6,448 nucleotides of DNA from Thermotoga sp. 4484_232. GTDB lineage: Bacteria > Thermotogota > Thermotogae > Thermotogales > Thermotogaceae. The translations under genes and the position numbers were made by a program. The notes beneath the pieces are model-generated. The model had not been told where the DNA came from and searched no databases. It saw only the letters and a program-made list of their open reading frames with translations. Location of the stretch: assembly GCA_002084985.1 (NCBI GenBank), contig MZGO01000092.1, positions 1 through 6,448 of the forward strand, in the 5' to 3' direction. Shown in pieces: positions 4,081-6,448 of the stretch. Every line of letters begins with the position of its first letter. Position 1 is the first letter of the stretch.

Positions 4081-4088
4081 TATTTCTG

Positions 4089-4116
4089 TTGAATGAAAGG
4101 AAGTTTGTGATACAAT
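4089..4116 (+). promoter_or_regulatory. Promoter of the large exported-protein gene
   Basis: TTGAAT (4089-4094) and TACAAT (4111-4116) are spaced by 16 bases, and TGA directly before the -10 makes it an extended -10. A start near 4123 leaves a short leader containing AGGGGGATGA (4133-4142), the ribosome binding site for ATG 4148. Confidence 0.65.
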
Positions 4117-4147
4117 CAAAAAAGTCATATTTAGGGGGATGAGTTAA

Positions 4148-6448
4148 ATGGGAAGAATCACCATGATCTTTTTAATCTTTTTTGGAATCGTCGTCTTTCC
4201 ATTCTCAGTGGACGATCTTTTCACCCTCCATGTTGAGGATTTGAAAAGTGATGAACAGCTCTTTTTCGAAACTCATCAATCTGGTAGGTATATCTATCTG
4301 AATTACAGGATTTACAAAAACGGAGAACACCAGGAAGATCGTATTGAGGTGATTGATCTTGAGAAAGAAAAACTGATCTACAGGGACACTGGAAAAGATA
4401 TGAGGCCGTTCACGATGGAGGGAGATTTTCTCTTTTACAGTGTCAACGACTCTGTCTTGAACGTGGTGAACGTGAAAACGAATGAAAAAAAGGAAATCTC
4501 TCTGGATACCAAATTCTCACCAGGATGGTCTCTGGTCCCCTCGAAGGGAAAATTCCTCGTTTTCCGAGAAGATGGTTTGGAAGTGTACAAATTAGACGGA
4601 AGCAAGATCACTACTTTGAAGTATCCAGATTTCATAGAACCTTACCCGATCCTTGTGGTTGAAAATGAAGTCTTCTACCATACCAATAGAGACCTTGAAT
4701 ACGGTGTGTTCAACTACGAAACGGGAAAGAGTTTTCGTATAACTTATGGGCTGGGTCGTATGATATACATACCGCACATCAATTATTACACAAAGGAAGG
4801 AACCGCTCTGAAAAAATTCCCCATACCCGTTATGATAGAAGAAAATCGAAAATGGAAGTTTGCTCTCATGGATTCAAAGGGAAAATTCATTTTTTTAAAA
4901 GGTTTTGAAAGTTCGGAAGACAGTGACCTCTTTTGGGTTGAGGACGATACCGGGGATAGGTTCATAATGAGGATCAACAGAGGCAACGTCATGGTTGTGG
5001 ACAGAAAGGGAAAACTGGTTCTGGTAATTCCTCATTCTTCTTACAACGTCCTCGATGCAAAGCTCACTGAAGATGGAAAAATCCTGGTGACAACAGCAGG
5101 AAGTGGTAGGGAAAAATCAAAGTTCATACTCTATGACGAAAACGGAAACAAGATGATGGAAAAGGTAACGGACCCTTTCTCCCATGATCCCTTCATACTC
5201 ACGGTATCTCAGGAAGAAGTTCTTTTGGGAGAAGACAACGATTTCGTGAAAATATCTTTAAAAGATGGCAAGATCACGGGTCTTTACATCTTTCCCATAA
5301 AATACGTTGTGAACTTTGCCGGTTTTTACAAAAAGAAAGTCTTTGTGCTCAAAGAACCAAGGTATAGGGACGTAGGTACAAGTGTTGATCTACTATCCTT
5401 TCTCTTCTCTTCTCGAGGATGGTTCAACGCATCGATAACCTTAAAGCCAACCACGGGGAAACCCCTTGAAGTCTACAACGATATGGATGTGGAGGTTAAG
5501 ATAAAAGCTGAAAGCTGTTTCGAAGAAAAGGGGATATCCATCTCAGTGGACAGAGGAAACCTGAAAACAGAGAAAACGTATTATGGAGACGTTCACGTAT
5601 GGCACACACCAGTCAAAGAAGGAACCGCGAAGATCACCCTCTCTTTAGGCATTCTTTCTAAGGAGTTTCCTGTCAATATCAAAAAACTTGAAAACCCCAT
5701 AGTTGTCGAATCCATCGAAAAGAGACCTAGTCCTCTTCCGAACGAACCTTTCGTTTTCTACGTTGAAGGATACATCAGAAACGAGTCCAACGTTTCTTTC
5801 AAAAATTTGGAATGGAATCTTCAGAGTGAAAACTCAGAGATCCTGGAAAGCTGCTTTCCAGATAGTATAGACGAACATGGAAAAAGAGATTTCTGGATCA
5901 AGATGAAGTTCGACACATCGAGGATGAAAGTCTCTTGGAACGGTTACGAGATGACTGCCAAACTGAAGATCTCTTTGAACTATAAAAGAGGTTCTCTGGA
6001 AAAGTTCGTGGAAGAAACCTTCAAAGTTGAGCCAACTTACAGATTCACCGTGAAACTCGTTGACAAGAGAACTTCAAGATCCGTGAAACCGGATCTGAAA
6101 TACTTTTCCATATACGATGAGAGCGGTGTTGAAATTGAGAACGTTTCGAAAACGGTTGAAGGAAACGTCATAAAGGTGTCGGGAATAGCAAGAGGTTTTT
6201 CAGAAGCTCCTCTTGTTCTAACCCTGAAATACATGAAGTTCCAGAAGAGGATAGAGATAACTAAACCTAATCTTTCCTACACCATGGAGCTGAATTTCAC
6301 ATCAAGTATACGTGTGCTTGCTAAAGAGAATGGAAAACCTAAAAAAGGTGTATCCATATCCCTTGTGAAATTGGATGAACCTGATAAATCCTGGAGACGT
6401 ACAACGAGAGGTGATGGAATTTGTGTTTTCGATGGTTTGGAGAAGGGA
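4148..6448 (+). CDS. Large exported protein with a beta-propeller-like half and Ig-like modules, cut by the right edge
   Basis: The frame is open for 767 codons with no stop and continues past the window. A signal peptide MGRITMIFLIFFGIVVFPFS (1-20) indicates Sec export. From about 40 to 425 a strand-turn motif (two hydrophobics, then D/N or K/L, then a turn often with GK) recurs near residues 70, 108, 148, 189, 242, 285, 330 and 370, for example LMDSKGK, VVDRKGK and LYDENGN. Spacings of 38-53 fit the blades of a seven- or eight-bladed propeller. After a linker (SSRGWF, 420-426) come three Ig-like modules, roughly 428-515, 516-634 and 635-715, then from 716 a carboxypeptidase-regulatory-like module with GKPKKGVSISLV and TTRGDGICVFDGL. 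Cysteines are rare: C457 and C569, both in ESCF, and C759. I cannot name the family; surface binding or sensing is a guess. It is divergent from the phosphatase. Confidence 0.85.
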   Translation, partial: MGRITMIFLIFFGIVVFPFSVDDLFTLHVEDLKSDEQLFFETHQSGRYIYLNYRIYKNGEHQEDRIEVIDLEKEKLIYRDTGKDMRPFTMEGDFLFYSVNDSVLNVVNVKTNEKKEISLDTKFSPGWSLVPSKGKFLVFREDGLEVYKLDGSKITTLKYPDFIEPYPILVVENEVFYHTNRDLEYGVFNYETGKSFRITYGLGRMIYIPHINYYTKEGTALKKFPIPVMIEENRKWKFALMDSKGKFIFLKGFESSEDSDLFWVEDDTGDRFIMRINRGNVMVVDRKGKLVLVIPHSSYNVLDAKLTEDGKILVTTAGSGREKSKFILYDENGNKMMEKVTDPFSHDPFILTVSQEEVLLGEDNDFVKISLKDGKITGLYIFPIKYVVNFAGFYKKKVFVLKEPRYRDVGTSVDLLSFLFSSRGWFNASITLKPTTGKPLEVYNDMDVEVKIKAESCFEEKGISISVDRGNLKTEKTYYGDVHVWHTPVKEGTAKITLSLGILSKEFPVNIKKLENPIVVESIEKRPSPLPNEPFVFYVEGYIRNESNVSFKNLEWNLQSENSEILESCFPDSIDEHGKRDFWIKMKFDTSRMKVSWNGYEMTAKLKISLNYKRGSLEKFVEETFKVEPTYRFTVKLVDKRTSRSVKPDLKYFSIYDESGVEIENVSKTVEGNVIKVSGIARGFSEAPLVLTLKYMKFQKRIEITKPNLSYTMELNFTSSIRVLAKENGKPKKGVSISLVKLDEPDKSWRRTTRGDGICVFDGLEKG

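Noticed and set aside
4435..4992. Minus-strand frames inside the large exported-protein gene
   Set aside because: The plus strand is open for 767 codons with a promoter, ribosome binding site and signal peptide, so these are shadows.

Overview
The window looks like a piece of a Thermotoga-type chromosome, a hyperthermophilic bacterium. The pointers are AGA/AGG/GAA/AAG-rich codon use, very strong GGAGG-type ribosome binding sites, GTG and TTG starts, near-gapless packing with stop codons folded into terminators, and a compact secreted alkaline phosphatase. The genus is inferred from style and gene content, not from a database match.

Region by region. Bases 1-492 hold no convincing complete gene: a possible protein remnant on the minus strand at the left edge, then two arms of a degenerate 7-bp repeat in opposite orientation (261-337 and 344-427). 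Their GGG-rich inner parts can form a hairpin, and each carries a G-quadruplex-type pattern. A promoter then leads into a tRNA-Leu(CAG) gene (493-579) with its own terminator. Next on + comes a WecG/TagA/CpsF-family glycosyltransferase (637-1353) with a puzzling start region. It converges on a four-gene minus-strand operon (2314 down to 1350): a DUF1659-like protein, a DUF2922-like protein, a 77-residue acidic protein resembling the soluble half of LL-H-type holins, and a protein that is only a sigma-70 region 2. Divergent from it is a DUF123-type GIY-YIG protein (2426-2815). This converges on a minus-strand alkaline phosphatase (4008 down to 2833). Divergent from the phosphatase, a large exported protein (4148 to beyond the right edge) has a beta-propeller-like N-terminal half followed by immunoglobulin-like modules.

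How the genes may work together. The four small minus-strand genes form a tight, translationally coupled unit and are the best candidate for an undescribed system: a region-2-only sigma protein with two small, probably paralogous beta-rich proteins and a holin-like protein. The only comparable arrangement I know is the split sigma factor SigO/RsoA of Bacillus subtilis, whose neighbourhood includes small Yvr proteins. The phosphatase and the large exported protein share a divergent control region and are both sent out of the cytoplasm, so they may be co-regulated. At both convergent junctions the stop codons of the two facing genes lie inside a single terminator hairpin.
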